This document shows, one piece after another, positions 8,221 to 16,971 of a stretch of DNA of 64,000 bases. The notes beneath the pieces were generated by a model, which saw only the letters and a list, made by a program, of their open reading frames with translations, did no database searches and had not been told where the DNA came from. A program made the translations under genes and the position numbers. Source of the DNA: Alphaproteobacteria bacterium (GTDB taxonomy: Bacteria; Pseudomonadota; Alphaproteobacteria; Micropepsales; Micropepsaceae); assembly GCA_025350465.1 (NCBI GenBank), contig JANXXU010000002.1, positions 146,176-210,175 of the forward strand, read 5' to 3'. Each line of letters opens with the position of its first letter. Position 1 is the first letter of the stretch.

Positions 8221-8634
8221 ATGACCAATCGGTTCGTCTGCCGCGTGATCATTGCGGCCGTCATTCTTGGCGGATCGGGCTCGTATGCCATTGGCGTTCC
8301 ATTGCCGCCGGGGGCCGGGCAGCTGCAGAGTTTACCTGACGCGATGACCGGAGCTTGGGGCTGGTCTGGAAAGTCTTGCGCAAACGCGAACGATGATGGG
8401 CGCGTTCGCGTAAGACCAAGGTCGGTCGAGTTTTTTGCTTCCGCCTACCGCCTAATCGGCATTGTCATAGGATCCGGCGGCGCGGTTCGTGCCACCGCGA
8501 CCGTCAGCGAGGAAGGCGAATCCGCCTCCTCGCCAGGGACAATCCACCTGACGCTCGTCAAGACAAACCACCTCAGAATCCACACCAGCTCTGGGTTGGC
8601 CCACATCTATGTCCGTTGCACCACGCCTCACTGA
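8221..8634 (+). CDS. Small exported protein of unknown function
   Basis: 137 residues with an apparent signal peptide (CRVIIAAVILGGSGSYAIG). The rest looks like a small beta-rich domain (DAMTGAWGWSGKSCANAND, then TIHLTLVKTNHLRIH), with two Cys that could form a disulfide in the periplasm. The WGWSGKSC start recalls lipocalin-like or DUF-type periplasmic proteins, but no family can be named. Same strand as the hydrolase and 29 bp from it, so possibly co-transcribed. The stop lies 9 bp from the convergent M13 peptidase stop, and I see no terminator between them. Confidence 0.6.
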   Translation: MTNRFVCRVIIAAVILGGSGSYAIGVPLPPGAGQLQSLPDAMTGAWGWSGKSCANANDDGRVRVRPRSVEFFASAYRLIGIVIGSGGAVRATATVSEEGESASSPGTIHLTLVKTNHLRIHTSSGLAHIYVRCTTPH

Positions 8635-8643
8635 ACGCGGGTA

Positions 8644-10677
8644 TCACCACACCTGCACGCGCTTATCGGGCGCGACGTAAAGGCGATCTCTCGGCTCTAT
8701 AGGGAAGGCCGCGTACCACGCGTTCAGGTTGCGCACCGTCAGCGCGCGATATTGCGCCGGTGCGTGGCCGTCGCCGATCAACCGCTGGCGCAAGGCCTCG
8801 GGGCGTAGATAGCCGCACCAGCTTTGCGCGTACGAAAGGAAAAATTGCTGGTCGCCGTTGAGTCCGTCGACAGTCGGCGCTGCCTTGCCGCCGAGGGAGG
8901 CGCGAAACGCATCGTAGGAAGCGGTGAGGCCTGCAAGGTCGGCGATGTTTTCGCTCAAGGTCTGCTTGCCGTTCACACCGAGATCGGGGAAGGGCTTGTA
9001 GGCGTCGAATTGCAACGCGAGTGCCGCGCCCGCCTCCTGAAATTGTTTGAGATCGGCATCGGTCCACCAGTTGCGCAAGCGTCCGGTCGAATCGAACTGC
9101 GCTCCCTGGTCATCAAAACTATGGCTGATCTCGTGGCCGATGGTGGCGCCGATCCCGCCGTAGTTGATCGCGGCCGGCGCCTTGGGATCAAAATACGGCG
9201 CCTGCAGGATCGCCGCCGGAAAATTGAGCGAATTGTGCAGCGGTAGGTTCACGGCGTTGACCGTCTGCGGCGTCATCACCCATTCGCCGCGGTCGACCGG
9301 CCGGCCGAGCCTCGCGCGGCGGTAGCGATATTCGAATTCTTCCGCGCGCTGAAGATTGCCGAAGGCATCGCCGCGCACGACGGCAAGGCCGGAATAATCG
9401 CGCCATTTGTCGGGATAAGCGATGCCCACTTTCAGTGACGCCAATTTGCGCTTGGCCTCGGCCTTGGTACTTGACGCCATCCAAGCGAGCGCATCGATGC
9501 GCTTGTTGTAGGCGGCGATCATGTTGGCGACCATCACCTCAAGCTGCGCCTTGGCTTCCGGCGGGAAATATTTTTCTACATAAAGCTTGCCGACAACTTC
9601 GCCGAGCGCCGCGTTGGTCGCATCGACGGCGCGCTTCCAGCGCGCGCGGATTTGAGGCGTGCCCTCAAGCGCGGTGCCGTAAAAGGCGAAATGTTCGGCG
9701 GCAAACGCCTTGGGCAAACAATCGCCGAAGTGATCGATGAGGCGGAACGCGAGATAGTCTTTCCAATCGGCGATCGGCTCGCTTGCCACCAAGCGGGAAA
9801 TGCCGGTGATTGCAGTTGGCTGCCAGACAATAAAGCGCGACTGCGTCTCGAGACCGGCGGCAGCGAAATACGCGCTCCAGTCGAGGCCCGGCGCCTTCGT
9901 CGAAAAGTCGGCGCGCGCCCAAGGGTTGTTGCCCTTCTGCACATCGTTGCTGTCGGCACGGCTCGCGTGCGTCGCAGCGATTTTGGTCTCAAGCGCCATG
10001 ATGCGGCCAGCCTTGGCGTCGGCGTCGGCGATGCCCGCAAGCTTCAGCATCGCGACAATGTGCGCGATGTACTGCACGCGTGTTTTCTTCATCGCCTCGT
10101 TGGCGGAGAGATAATACTCGCGGTCAGGCATGCCGAGCCCGCCCTGAAGCAGGTACGGCACATATTTCGCCGGATCGTCAGGCGCTGGCGAGGTCCACAA
10201 ACCGAAGATGTTGTCGGTATAAAGATCGGTTGCATCCATCACGTCGACGTCTGCGCGCAAACCTTCGCCGAGATAACCGGCAAGCGCGGTACGGTCTGGG
10301 AGTGCCGCGATCTTGGCAAGCAACGGCTTGAGCGGCGCCATGCCCCTCGCTTCGATGCCCGCCTCGTCTAGAAAGCTTGCGTAATAGTCGCCGATCCTTG
10401 CCGCGTCGGAGCCGGCCTTCGCATCGCGTGCTGCCTTTTGAATGAGGTCCGCGACACGTCGGTTGACTTCCTCAACCATGATCGGACCGACGCCATAGCT
10501 CGAGCGGTCGGCCGGAATGGGGTGAGCCTTCACCCAGGCGCCATTGGCATATTGCCAAAAATCAGTGCCGGGTGGGGTCGTCGTATCCATTGCGGCGCGG
10601 TCAATTCCCGTGGCGGCGGCCCAGGCCGAAGTGGCTGCGAAACAGAACACGTAAACCGTGACGAGGAGGCGGCTCAT
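8644..10677 (-). CDS. M13-family (neprilysin-like) zinc metallopeptidase
   Basis: 677 residues from ATG 10677, which opens a signal peptide (MSRLLVTVYVFCFAATSAWA); AGGTCAGCC precedes it. The zinc site HEISH is near residue 513 (GHEISHSFDDQGAQ) and the third ligand Glu in ENIADLAGL near 574. The N-terminal half is the large alpha-helical lid (TDFWQYANGAWVKAHPIPAD). The C-terminus has YCGYLRPEALRQRL-like text and ends KRVQVW. The substrate-binding NAFY motif of neprilysin reads NAVN (VNAVNLPLHNSLNFPAAILQ), a variant. It cleaves oligopeptides at the cell surface or in the periplasm. Convergent with the small gene upstream. Confidence 0.95.
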   Translation of the reverse strand: MSRLLVTVYVFCFAATSAWAAATGIDRAAMDTTTPPGTDFWQYANGAWVKAHPIPADRSSYGVGPIMVEEVNRRVADLIQKAARDAKAGSDAARIGDYYASFLDEAGIEARGMAPLKPLLAKIAALPDRTALAGYLGEGLRADVDVMDATDLYTDNIFGLWTSPAPDDPAKYVPYLLQGGLGMPDREYYLSANEAMKKTRVQYIAHIVAMLKLAGIADADAKAGRIMALETKIAATHASRADSNDVQKGNNPWARADFSTKAPGLDWSAYFAAAGLETQSRFIVWQPTAITGISRLVASEPIADWKDYLAFRLIDHFGDCLPKAFAAEHFAFYGTALEGTPQIRARWKRAVDATNAALGEVVGKLYVEKYFPPEAKAQLEVMVANMIAAYNKRIDALAWMASSTKAEAKRKLASLKVGIAYPDKWRDYSGLAVVRGDAFGNLQRAEEFEYRYRRARLGRPVDRGEWVMTPQTVNAVNLPLHNSLNFPAAILQAPYFDPKAPAAINYGGIGATIGHEISHSFDDQGAQFDSTGRLRNWWTDADLKQFQEAGAALALQFDAYKPFPDLGVNGKQTLSENIADLAGLTASYDAFRASLGGKAAPTVDGLNGDQQFFLSYAQSWCGYLRPEALRQRLIGDGHAPAQYRALTVRNLNAWYAAFPIEPRDRLYVAPDKRVQVW

Positions 10678-10834
10678 AAGGCTGACCTGTGGTTGCTTTT
10701 TCCGCTCTCGCAGACAAGCAATGGCGCTGTCAAACAAAATGGCTGTGATGTGCGTCAAAGCCCAGCGCCATAACACCTTCCAAGGGCGGCGGCGCTTGGG
10801 CTAAGGTTTTGCTCCACTTTGAGACGGGCGACGT

Positions 10835-11725
10835 ATGATCAAGCGCTTCCTTCTTGCAACTTCATTTTGCATTGCAGCGACGATGGTCGCCCTCGCGCCT
10901 GGCCTCGGGGACGCGAAGAACGCGCCGCGACCGCCCGCGCCACCACCGCCGACGCCACCCGCGGTGGCGCCGACAGCCCCCGTCGCCAACACGATCCAAC
11001 TTGTCTGGCTGGTCTATATGAGCGGCATCAGACTCGGCGCTGTCGGTTTGAAGACGACCTTTGAGCCGGGCGCCTATGCGTCTGTCTCGAGTCTGAAGAC
11101 CGGCGGCCTCATCAATGTGTTTTACGAGGCGCGCATCAACGCAAACGCGGCCGGCAGCGTCACCGGCACGACTCTGCGCCCACGCAATTACGCCGCCGAC
11201 GCCGATACGCGAAGGAAGCAGAAGACCGAGCTCGCTTACAGCGCCGCCGGCATCACGCTCTTCGCCGACCCACCGTACAACACCGAGCGCTTTCCGGTCA
11301 GCGACGAGCAGAAGCGCGACACGCTCGATCCGGTAAGCGCCATGAGCTTTGCGATCTCCGGCATTTCCGTGACGCCAGAGCGCCCGTGCGGAGACACGCT
11401 CCACGTCTTCGACGGCGCACGACGTTACGACGTCGAGTTCAAGTTCATCCAGAACGACAATTTATCCTCCGGGTCGGACGGCTACTCAGGCCCCACGATC
11501 AAATGCGAGGTCATTTACAAACAGATCGCTGGCTTCAAGCCGAGCGTGAAACAGGGCGACAAGACCTACCCGATCTATGTCTGGGGCGCCGTCTTCCAGA
11601 CGCAGGCCGCAGGACCGCTGCGCCGCTTCGTCGTGCCGGTCAAAATCATGACCGAAACCTCGTTCGGCTCCGCAGTGGCGACGGCCCACAAGATCACGGT
11701 CGACGGCGAAGCTCGCACAAACTGA
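10835..11725 (+). CDS. Exported DUF3108-domain protein
   Basis: 296 residues. A signal peptide (FLLATSFCIAATMVALAPGL) is followed by a Pro/Ala-rich linker (PPAPPPPTPPAVAP). The remainder reads as a beta-barrel-like DUF3108 domain: LVWLVYMSGIRLGAVGLKTT at its start, AMSFAISGIS and RRYDVEFKFIQND in the middle. The domain is widespread in proteobacterial envelopes and its function is unknown; lipid or polymer binding is a guess. It diverges from the M13 peptidase (157 bp between starts) and precedes a transporter on the same strand. Confidence 0.82.
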   Translation: MIKRFLLATSFCIAATMVALAPGLGDAKNAPRPPAPPPPTPPAVAPTAPVANTIQLVWLVYMSGIRLGAVGLKTTFEPGAYASVSSLKTGGLINVFYEARINANAAGSVTGTTLRPRNYAADADTRRKQKTELAYSAAGITLFADPPYNTERFPVSDEQKRDTLDPVSAMSFAISGISVTPERPCGDTLHVFDGARRYDVEFKFIQNDNLSSGSDGYSGPTIKCEVIYKQIAGFKPSVKQGDKTYPIYVWGAVFQTQAAGPLRRFVVPVKIMTETSFGSAVATAHKITVDGEARTN

Positions 11726-11808
11726 CTTGCGGGACGTCGCGTCGCTCCACCACACCTTCACGTGAAAGGCGTAGCGCCGCACGGGAACTCCTGACACACT
11801 TGAATCAG

Positions 11809-13191
11809 ATGGCTCTTGTCAGTTCTGCGTCTTCAGCGTCCGCTTCGCCGGCGCCTCATCTTCGCTTGGCGACGATTGTGGCGCTGGGGCAATACGCATT
11901 TCCGCTAGCGATCGCCTATCTACCACTCAACCTCTATCTCGCGCGCTTCTATGGCGGCGATTTGAAAATCGACCTGGCGGTCGTCGGCCTGGTCTTGATG
12001 ATCGCGCGCTTTGCCGACTTCATCGTCGATCCGTTGATCGGCGCCTTCGCCGACCGCTACGGGCGGGGCTATGGACGGCGGCGGGTGTGGACGGCGATCG
12101 CAGTGCCGATCACCATGCTGGGCGTCTATCTTACCTTCATTCCGCCTGCGGACGCGGGGCCGCTTTATCTCTTGCTCGCGGTCGTGCTCGTCTATCTCGG
12201 GTGGACCATGGCGACAATTGCCTACGGCGCCTGGGGTGCGGAGGCGTCGGCCGATTATCAGGAGCGCACGCGCATCACCGGCGTGCGCGAGATGTTCGGC
12301 TTCATCGGCATTCTGGTCGCGAGCCTTGCACCGCTTTATTCGGGCGGCGGCCCGGGTTCGGCGAACGGCTTTGCGCCGCTAATGTCGACACTTGGCTGGA
12401 TCGTACTGATTCTCTTGCCGCCGTCGGCGGCTCTAATGGTGTGGTTGGTTCCGGAACCGGAGACCGTTACTTCGGGTCTCGTGTCGTGGCGGCGCGGCTT
12501 GCAAGTCGCGGCAAGCAACGGACCGTTCATGCGCTTGCTCGCCACCAATTTTGTCGGACGCATCGGCACCGCCGCCAACCTCGTGGCCGTGGTTTGGTTT
12601 TTCGAGAAGGGTTTGGACCTAGGCGTCAAAGCGGGCATTCCGCTTGTCGTCTATCTCGTCACCGCGGTTGCGGGAGCACCTCTGTGGATCTGGGCAGGCC
12701 ATAAAATTGCCAAGCACAATGCGCTGATCATTGCCTCACTCGGCGGCATCGCCGTGTTTAGCGTTCTATTTTTTATTCCGCCGGGGCAGCTAGGATTGAC
12801 CACGGCGATTATGGCGGTCGCGGGCATCGCGGGCTCAGCGGCGGCAGTGCTCGGCGCTTCCATCGCGGCCGATGTGATCGACCTCGATGCCCTGCGTTCG
12901 CGAGAGGCGCGAGCCGGCCTGTTGCTCGCGTTCTGGGGTATGGCGCAGAAGGGTGCGGATGCGCTCGGCCTCGGCATGTTCATCCTCGCAGCCTTCTCGT
13001 TCAAAGCGAACGGCGCCAACGACGCGCACGCGATCCTGGGGCTCAAGATCGTCTATATCGCGATGCCGATCGTATTCTGGCTACTCTCGGCGATCTTTAT
13101 CTGGCGCTTTCCGATCACGCCCGAGCGGCAAGCCCGCATCCGGGCTGTGCTCGAGCGGCGCGCCAAACGCGAAGCGACAAAGAGCGCATAA
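11809..13191 (+). CDS. MFS transporter of the GPH (MelB-like) cation symporter group
   Basis: 460 residues from ATG 11809, with about 12 hydrophobic segments. The motif FIVDPLIGAFADRYGRGYGRRRVW between helices 2 and 3 is characteristic of glycoside-pentoside-hexuronide:cation symporters (MFS_2). Further helices include GPLYLLLAVVLVYLGWTMAT and PIVFWLLSAIFIWRF. The substrate cannot be read from sequence; sugars are usual, but related alphaproteobacterial members also move other solutes or lysolipids. A perfect GC-rich hairpin at 13290-13318 lies downstream and may terminate it. No sugar-catabolic gene is nearby. Confidence 0.88.
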   Translation: MALVSSASSASASPAPHLRLATIVALGQYAFPLAIAYLPLNLYLARFYGGDLKIDLAVVGLVLMIARFADFIVDPLIGAFADRYGRGYGRRRVWTAIAVPITMLGVYLTFIPPADAGPLYLLLAVVLVYLGWTMATIAYGAWGAEASADYQERTRITGVREMFGFIGILVASLAPLYSGGGPGSANGFAPLMSTLGWIVLILLPPSAALMVWLVPEPETVTSGLVSWRRGLQVAASNGPFMRLLATNFVGRIGTAANLVAVVWFFEKGLDLGVKAGIPLVVYLVTAVAGAPLWIWAGHKIAKHNALIIASLGGIAVFSVLFFIPPGQLGLTTAIMAVAGIAGSAAAVLGASIAADVIDLDALRSREARAGLLLAFWGMAQKGADALGLGMFILAAFSFKANGANDAHAILGLKIVYIAMPIVFWLLSAIFIWRFPITPERQARIRAVLERRAKREATKSA

Positions 13192-13289
13192 GGCGGCCGA
13201 CACTTCACGGGCCTTTTGCCTGCGCGCCCTGCGGCACCTGCCTCGTCGGCTCGTTCTAACTGCGTGATCGCGACGCTAATGACGTCGGG

Positions 13290-13318
13290 GCGGTGCCCGG
13301 GATGGATTCGGGCACCGC
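13290..13318. terminator. Hairpin between convergent transporter and small gene
   Basis: Perfect 10-base arms GCGGTGCCCG (13290-13299) and CGGGCACCGC (13309-13318) with a 9-base loop. It lies between convergent genes and has no clear T-run, so it may act as a terminator on either strand or only as an mRNA 3' stabiliser. Confidence 0.55.
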
Positions 13319-13366
13319 GCTAGGCAAGACGCGCACAACGTGACGCGCCGAGACTTGCCGCTAAGT

Positions 13367-13672
13367 CTAGACTTGCTGATAGATCGCCGAGACGACAGAG
13401 CCGGGAACGAACAGTCCGTCTTTGCCAGCTTCCGCAACCTGCTTTTGGAACGACGTGTCATGTTGGATCTTGGTGCGTGCCGCATCCCACGCAGCCAGCG
13501 TGTCATATTGACTGGACAGCACGAAGTGCCCCATCGGGCCGCCGAGCTGGTTGAGCACGCGGACATCCACATCGGTCAATTTCTTCACGTGCCGGACGAC
13601 TTGTTGAAAATACTCCGCCGCTTCGAAATTCTTGCCCGGCGCAACCGTGAACGATATTGTTGCGATGATCAT
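13367..13672 (-). CDS. NIPSNAP/ABM-like dimeric alpha-beta barrel protein
   Basis: 101 residues. I chose the ATG at 13672 because AGGAG sits 8 bases before it; the ATG at 13681 directly abuts that site. MIIATISFTVAPGKNFEAAE opens a ferredoxin-like alpha-beta fold, continued by LGGPMGHFVLSSQYDTLAAW. This is the pattern of NIPSNAP and antibiotic-biosynthesis-monooxygenase-type proteins of about 100 residues. Such proteins are small cytoplasmic enzymes or ligand binders without a conserved catalytic motif. It stands alone and converges with the MFS transporter. Confidence 0.72.
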   Translation of the reverse strand: MIIATISFTVAPGKNFEAAEYFQQVVRHVKKLTDVDVRVLNQLGGPMGHFVLSSQYDTLAAWDAARTKIQHDTSFQKQVAEAGKDGLFVPGSVVSAIYQQV

Positions 13673-13920
13673 CGCTGACATCTCCTGACGTTGAGTTGTT
13701 GACGAGGAGCGCGAACACTTTCGCGCTTTGATACCGAGTCTGGGGCGAGTGAGCTCACGAGAGGCCGAACGCGCTCACCGGAGACTGCAGGTACCCTGCG
13801 CCTATTGCCGGCGCGACACAATGAGATTAGCGAACCTTCCCCCGCGCCGCATTTCGCGGGTGGCCAATCAGCGGTTGAACGCTCGCGGAACCGAAACGAG
13901 ACGTCGGCGGCACCGCTCGC

Positions 13921-14124
13921 TCAGCGGCGATAGTAACTGTTCCAAGACTCGAGGCGACGGTAAACGGCGAAGAGCGCCACGAGCCCAAAGGCGCCGACGA
14001 CGATCAGTCCCATGTTCCAGGTTTCTTCGCCATTGCACGGCGATTGCGGCCAAACTGATGCGGCAAGCGCACCCGTCCAGGCGCACGTCTTGGCACCCAA
14101 CGTGTAGATCCAATGATAGGACAT
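13921..14124 (-). CDS. Small single-pass membrane protein of unknown function
   Basis: 67 residues from ATG 14124, with GGAG 8 bases upstream. One clear transmembrane segment is MGLIVVGAFGLVALFAVY (about residues 41-58), followed by a positively charged end (RRLESWNSYYRR). Two Cys lie before it (KTCAWTG and SPCNGEE). A longer open frame extends upstream but is Arg-rich and unconvincing. No family is recognised. Confidence 0.55.
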   Translation of the reverse strand: MSYHWIYTLGAKTCAWTGALAASVWPQSPCNGEETWNMGLIVVGAFGLVALFAVYRRLESWNSYYRR

Positions 14125-14404
14125 CGGCGGCGCTCCGTTCGCTAACGCTGGTGCGCGCTGCAAGCGCGGTGCCAGTTTGCGGCGGCTCGGTACCTCCCAG
14201 CACAGTCTGAGCAAGCGGGTCACGGCGACGGCGACACTTTTTCGCGAGAATGCCAGTCTTTCGCGGCGTGCAACTGGCGGTTCGTTGCGTACGTGCGAGA
14301 GTGTTGCGCTCGTCACAGCGATCGCTCATTGACGCGCAAGCTTGTGGTGCTCACGTCAGACTCAAAGGCAAGAAACCGTGTCAAGCGACGCCTCCAGAGT
14401 CAGA

Positions 14405-14566
14405 ATGTTTCGCCACCGGGCGCAGGAGATCCGCAAGATCGCCAAGGATATCGCCGAGGTGAGCTGCCGCGCCTCGCTCGTTCAAATGGCCGAATATTAC
14501 GAACGCCTGGCAGGGGCCTTGGAGGCCAAGCGCAAAGGCGAACCGACTCCGCCCAAGCGGCACTGA
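14405..14566 (+). CDS. Small helical protein, probably a conserved alphaproteobacterial short ORF
   Basis: 53 residues from ATG 14405 (MFRHRAQEIRKIAKDIAEVS, ending LAGALEAKRKGEPTPPKRH). The pattern of basic residues, a central helix with MAEYYERLAGALEAK, and a polar tail resembles many short proteins in Rhizobiales and relatives that start with a similar RAxEIRxxAxDI helix. Their function is unknown. The frame is open further upstream to 14342, but that part has no recognisable features. No ribosome binding site is convincing. Confidence 0.5.
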   Translation: MFRHRAQEIRKIAKDIAEVSCRASLVQMAEYYERLAGALEAKRKGEPTPPKRH

Positions 14567-14701
14567 CGGGGTGAAACCCTCAACCTGAGCTTGTGCTCAT
14601 CTCGAAAGTCACGGCCGCCCGAACGCCACGAGCAGATGACGACGAACCAAGCCTCGACGTATGCGCATTGTGTCGTTGACCTCCTCGCCGGCCCGGGCGA
14701 T

Positions 14702-14717
14702 CCGTTACCAGTAACGG
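14702..14717. promoter_or_regulatory. Palindrome upstream of the TPR-sulfotransferase gene
   Basis: CCGTTAC (14702-14708) and GTAACGG (14711-14717) form a perfect inverted repeat with a 2-base spacer, 63 bases before the start at 14780. It could be an operator or a short hairpin in the leader. No promoter can be assigned confidently. Confidence 0.35.
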
Positions 14718-14779
14718 GTTTGGCCAGCTCACGCGTTGATCTAACTCGCTAACAGTTAGGACCTGGAGCAGACCCGCAC

Positions 14780-16948
14780 ATGAGCCAAGAGGGGCGAGAC
14801 AGTTCGCGTGGCAACGGTTTGGCGGAAGCGCTGGGCACGGCAACGAGGCATTCTCAGGCGGGACGTCTGAGCGAAGCCGAAGCGCTTTTGCGCCAAGCGC
14901 TTCGCGACTATCCCGACCAACCGGATGCCCTGCATCTGCTCGGCCTCGTTGCGCATCAAATGGGGCGGACGGAAACCGGCATTCAGCTGATTGAGCGAGC
15001 ATTGAAAGCAAGCCCGAACGCGAGCGGGTTTCAGGCAAATCTGGCGGAACTTTACCGGCGCGCCGGCAATTCGCGAAGAGCAATCGAACTCGGTCTGAGC
15101 GCCGTTGCGCTCAAGCCGGACCACGCAGATGCACAGTTCAATCTAGGTCTTGCCCTACTCGACGACGGACAGAATGCCGGCGCGATCGAGCGCTTCGATC
15201 AAGCGACCCGTTTACGTCCACGCTTTGCCGAAGCGATCAACAGTCGCGGTGCCGCACTACGCAAGCTCGGTCGCCACGCCGAGGCGGAGTCCGAATTTCG
15301 CCGCGCTCTCTCGATCCGCCCGTCTTATCCGCAGGCTTTGAACAATCTGGGCACGGTGCTGCGCGATTTGGAGCGGCCCGCCGAAGCGGTGGCCGCCTAT
15401 AAATCGGCGCTGGTGCAGCAACCCGGCTATATCGAGGCGCTAAACAATTTGATATTGGCGCATAAGGACATGCGCCAGTTCGACCAAGCAATCGCCGTCG
15501 CGAACGAAGCGCTACGACTAAGTCCGGGAAATGAAGCGCTACGACTAAGTCCGGGAAATGAAGCGCTACGACTAAGTCCGGGAAATGTAGAGACACTGAC
15601 ACGGCTTGCGGCGGTCCAAATCGATCGACGCAATCCCGAGGCGGCGATCGCCTCAATCGAGACGATTTTAGCGGCGAGCCCGGCCAAGCCGGAGATCCTC
15701 GACATGCTCGGCCGCGCGTTCGCGCAGACGAGGGCAGTCGAGAAAGCCGTAACGGCTTATCGCAAGGCGATCGAACTCAAACCGGATTTCGCGGCCGCGT
15801 ACGACAATCTCGGCAATGCGCTGAAAGAGCTTGGCCGCGTCGACGAGGCGCTCGCCGCTTTCGACCGCGCTCTCGAGCTTGACCCGTCCGACAGCGATGT
15901 CTATCTCGACCTCGCGGATGTGAATACTTTCCGTGTGGGCGACAGGCGCCTCGCGGCGCTCGAAGCACGGCTTACGCACCTCGACACGCTGGCCCCAAAC
16001 GCTCAGATGGCGTTGCATTTCGCGGCGGCAAAAGCCTATGACGACATCGCGCGCTATGACGATGCATTTGCGCACCTTTCGCGCGGCAACGCGCTGAAGC
16101 GCAAGATCGTCAGCTATGACGAGGCGGCCGCGCTTGATTTCTTCCAACGCATCGAAGCCTCGGCGACCGACGACACACTGCGCGCCGAGCGCGGCAACGG
16201 GCACGCGAGCGCGCAGCCGATTTTCATCATCGGCATGCCGCGCTCCGGCAGCACGCTTGTCGAGCAGATATTGGCACGCCATCCAAGTGTGCAGAGCGCG
16301 GGCGAGATCGGAGACTTGAGCCTCGCCATTGACGCGGCGTGCGCAAGCGACGGTACGCTCGCGGGGTTTCCAGAGTCGCTGCGCGATCTTTCGGGGACGG
16401 AGTTCGCGGCCATCGGCGATGATTATTTGCGGCGGCTTGACCGTTACGCGCCCGGAGCCGAGCGCATCGTCGACAAAGGCTTGTCGAATTTCTATTTCGC
16501 AGGCCTCATTCACGCAACACTGCCCAACGCACGCATCGTGCACGTCAATCGCGCGGCGCTTGATACGTGTGTATCGTGCTACTCAAAGCTTTTCGCCGAA
16601 GGTTGGAGCCAAACCTACGATCTTGGCGAGCTTGGCCGTTACTATCGCGCCTATGCCCGGCTGATGAACCATTGGCGCGCCGTGTTGCCGCCTGGCGCGA
16701 TGCTCGACGTGCGGTACGAGGCCCTTGTCGGAGATCTTGAAGGGCAAGCGCGTCGTCTTCTCGATTATTGCGGACTCGGCTGGCACGCGCGCGTGCTTGA
16801 CTTCCATACGCACACGCAACCCGTAAAGACAGCAAGTGCCGTCCAGGTGCGCCGTCCGCTTTACGACACCTCTGTCGGGCGCTGGCGCCGCTACGAAGCG
16901 CATCTTGCACCGCTGATCGTGGAACTCGGCAGCTTGTGCGACGATTGA
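14780..16948 (+). CDS. TPR-repeat protein fused to a sulfotransferase domain
   Basis: 722 residues. Residues 1-390 are roughly ten tetratricopeptide repeats (for example AEALLRQALRDYPDQPDALH and AIERFDQATRLRPRFAEAIN). Residues 470-720 form a sulfotransferase_3-type domain. FIIGMPRSGSTLVEQILARH is the 5'-phosphosulfate-binding loop, and IVHVNRAALDTCVSCYSKLF matches the 3'-phosphate-binding strand and Ser. It should transfer sulfate from PAPS to an acceptor recruited by the TPRs; the acceptor is unknown. No PAPS synthesis gene is nearby. An exact triple 27-bp repeat within the TPR region adds extra copies of NEALRLSPG. The start is ATG 14780 with CTGGAG upstream. Confidence 0.92.
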   Translation: MSQEGRDSSRGNGLAEALGTATRHSQAGRLSEAEALLRQALRDYPDQPDALHLLGLVAHQMGRTETGIQLIERALKASPNASGFQANLAELYRRAGNSRRAIELGLSAVALKPDHADAQFNLGLALLDDGQNAGAIERFDQATRLRPRFAEAINSRGAALRKLGRHAEAESEFRRALSIRPSYPQALNNLGTVLRDLERPAEAVAAYKSALVQQPGYIEALNNLILAHKDMRQFDQAIAVANEALRLSPGNEALRLSPGNEALRLSPGNVETLTRLAAVQIDRRNPEAAIASIETILAASPAKPEILDMLGRAFAQTRAVEKAVTAYRKAIELKPDFAAAYDNLGNALKELGRVDEALAAFDRALELDPSDSDVYLDLADVNTFRVGDRRLAALEARLTHLDTLAPNAQMALHFAAAKAYDDIARYDDAFAHLSRGNALKRKIVSYDEAAALDFFQRIEASATDDTLRAERGNGHASAQPIFIIGMPRSGSTLVEQILARHPSVQSAGEIGDLSLAIDAACASDGTLAGFPESLRDLSGTEFAAIGDDYLRRLDRYAPGAERIVDKGLSNFYFAGLIHATLPNARIVHVNRAALDTCVSCYSKLFAEGWSQTYDLGELGRYYRAYARLMNHWRAVLPPGAMLDVRYEALVGDLEGQARRLLDYCGLGWHARVLDFHTHTQPVKTASAVQVRRPLYDTSVGRWRRYEAHLAPLIVELGSLCDD
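15506..15586 (+). repeat. Three exact tandem copies of a 27-bp unit inside the TPR region
   Basis: The units at 15506-15532, 15533-15559 and 15560-15586 are identical and in frame, each encoding nine residues (one copy of NEALRLSPG in the register of the helix end). The TPR period is 34 residues, so the two extra copies insert 18 residues into one repeat. Identity at synonymous positions points to recent expansion by slippage. Confidence 0.95.
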
Positions 16949-16971
16949 CCGTCGATTGTCGCTCGCGCGAA

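Noticed and set aside
15506..15586. CRISPR-like repeats
   Set aside because: The units are contiguous, in frame and without spacers, so they are a coding tandem repeat.
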